A stretch of 6,162 nt of DNA from Halomonas sp. (GTDB taxonomy: Bacteria > Pseudomonadota > Gammaproteobacteria > Pseudomonadales > Halomonadaceae), in NCBI GenBank assembly GCA_007129225.1, contig SKVX01000073.1, positions 1-6,162 on the forward strand. Direction: 5' to 3'. Below are positions 5,605 to 6,162 of the stretch, one piece after another. Numbering within the stretch: the first letter of the stretch is position 1; each line of letters begins with the position of its first letter. The notes below the pieces were generated by a model. It worked only from the letters and a program-made list of their open reading frames with translations. It was not told where the DNA came from and made no database searches. A program made the translations under genes and the position numbers.

Positions 5605-6162
5605 ATGTCGTTTTCCGAGCCCATGTTGGCTCCCTGGCTGTTGATCGCCAGCGGTGTGCTGTCGCTGGCCGTCATGGGCCTGGCCCTGGCGCAGCGGCCC
5701 TGGGAGACGCTGCTGGCAGACAGGGCATTGCAGCATCGCTGGCTGGCGGCAACCGTCGCCGTGGTGCTGCTGTGGCAACTGCGCGCCCAGGCGGTGGACT
5801 GGCTGACGCTGCACCTGATGTTCACGGCGCTGCTCACGCTGATCTTCAAGGCGCCCCTGGCACTGATCACCAACCTCCTCGCCAACCTGGCCCTGGTCCT
5901 GCTCGGCAAGGCTGCCTGGCCGCTATTGGGGGTGAACGTGCTGATTACCGGTGTGATACCCGTTGTCATCACAGTGCTGGTCTGGCGCCTGGTAGATCGG
6001 CGCCTGCCGGACAACCTGATGGTCTTTCTCTTTATCTGCGGCTTCTTCGGTGCAGCGCTTGCCACACTCGGCACCGGGCTGGCCGGTCTCGGGCTGGTCA
6101 TGCTGGGGGCGACCGACCCTGAAGCGATCTACCTGGCACGGGAATACGCGCTCTTTCTGCCC
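5605..6162 (+). CDS. CbiM-like membrane protein (energy-coupling factor permease family), truncated by window end
   Basis: The frame is open from an ATG at 5605 to the window edge, giving 186 residues without a stop. GGAGG at 5595-5599 lies five bases upstream. The protein is strongly hydrophobic with about five or six membrane segments, near residues 10-29, 46-59, 67-81, 84-101, 106-127 and 138-168. The pattern LGVNVLITGVIPVVIT (108-123), then RRLPDNLMVFLFICGFFGAALATL (132-155, key residues P135, N137, G146, F147, F148) and LAGLGL (159-164), resembles the CbiM-like proteins annotated in Pseudomonas and relatives as energy-coupling factor permeases. Canonical CbiM and NikM carry a Met-His start whose amino group and histidine bind cobalt or nickel. 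Here the start is MSFSEPML, so that ligand is missing; H44 and H70 are the only histidines seen so far. Substrate is unknown and transport has not been shown by the sequence. It may form an operon with purU (21-bp gap). Confidence 0.68.
   Translation, partial: MSFSEPMLAPWLLIASGVLSLAVMGLALAQRPWETLLADRALQHRWLAATVAVVLLWQLRAQAVDWLTLHLMFTALLTLIFKAPLALITNLLANLALVLLGKAAWPLLGVNVLITGVIPVVITVLVWRLVDRRLPDNLMVFLFICGFFGAALATLGTGLAGLGLVMLGATDPEAIYLAREYALFLP

Noticed and set aside
4732..5814. 360-codon - strand open frame
   Set aside because: It is antisense to purU and the start of the CbiM-like gene, rich in Gln, His and Gly with no family signature, as expected from a GC-rich shadow frame.
5268..6122. 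284-codon + strand open frame overlapping the end of purU and the membrane protein
   Set aside because: The competing frame from 5605 has a good ribosome binding site and a clear membrane-protein pattern; this frame is low-complexity Ala/Gly/Arg sequence.

Overview
The window is GC-rich chromosomal DNA with tightly packed genes. Its protein sequences look gammaproteobacterial. The best fit I can offer from memory is Halomonadaceae or a relative such as the Oceanospirillales or Pseudomonas groups, but that placement is inference, not a database result. I see no mobile elements, tRNA or rRNA genes, or CRISPR arrays.

Left part (1-2344, + strand): the end of a molybdenum-cofactor (Moco) operon, in the order moeA (only its last 23 codons), a fused moaC-moaD, moaE, moaA. 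The genes overlap or abut, so they are almost certainly co-transcribed. Together they convert GTP to cyclic pyranopterin monophosphate (MoaA, MoaC), add the dithiolene sulfurs (MoaD with MoaE), and insert molybdenum (MoeA). The notable feature is that MoaC and MoaD are one polypeptide of 269 residues. The sulfur-carrier domain follows a complete MoaC domain and keeps a free C-terminal Gly-Gly.

Middle (2345-2886): an AT-richer spacer with a good promoter precedes a small, highly charged H-NS-like protein of 97 residues. It has the coiled oligomerisation region but ends in an AT-hook-like basic tail where classical H-NS has its DNA-binding domain. A hairpin with a T-tract follows it.

Right part (2887-6162): a complete ribonuclease J (beta-CASP metallo-beta-lactamase nuclease) lies on the - strand. 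It is divergent from purU (formyltetrahydrofolate deformylase) on the + strand, with both promoters in about 165 bp. After purU comes a membrane protein resembling the CbiM-like 'energy-coupling factor permease' family. It is probably co-transcribed with purU and is cut by the window end.

The clearest oddities are the MoaC-MoaD fusion and the truncated or AT-hook version of H-NS. The other genes are ordinary housekeeping genes with intact active sites. I see no evidence for a wholly new multi-gene system here.
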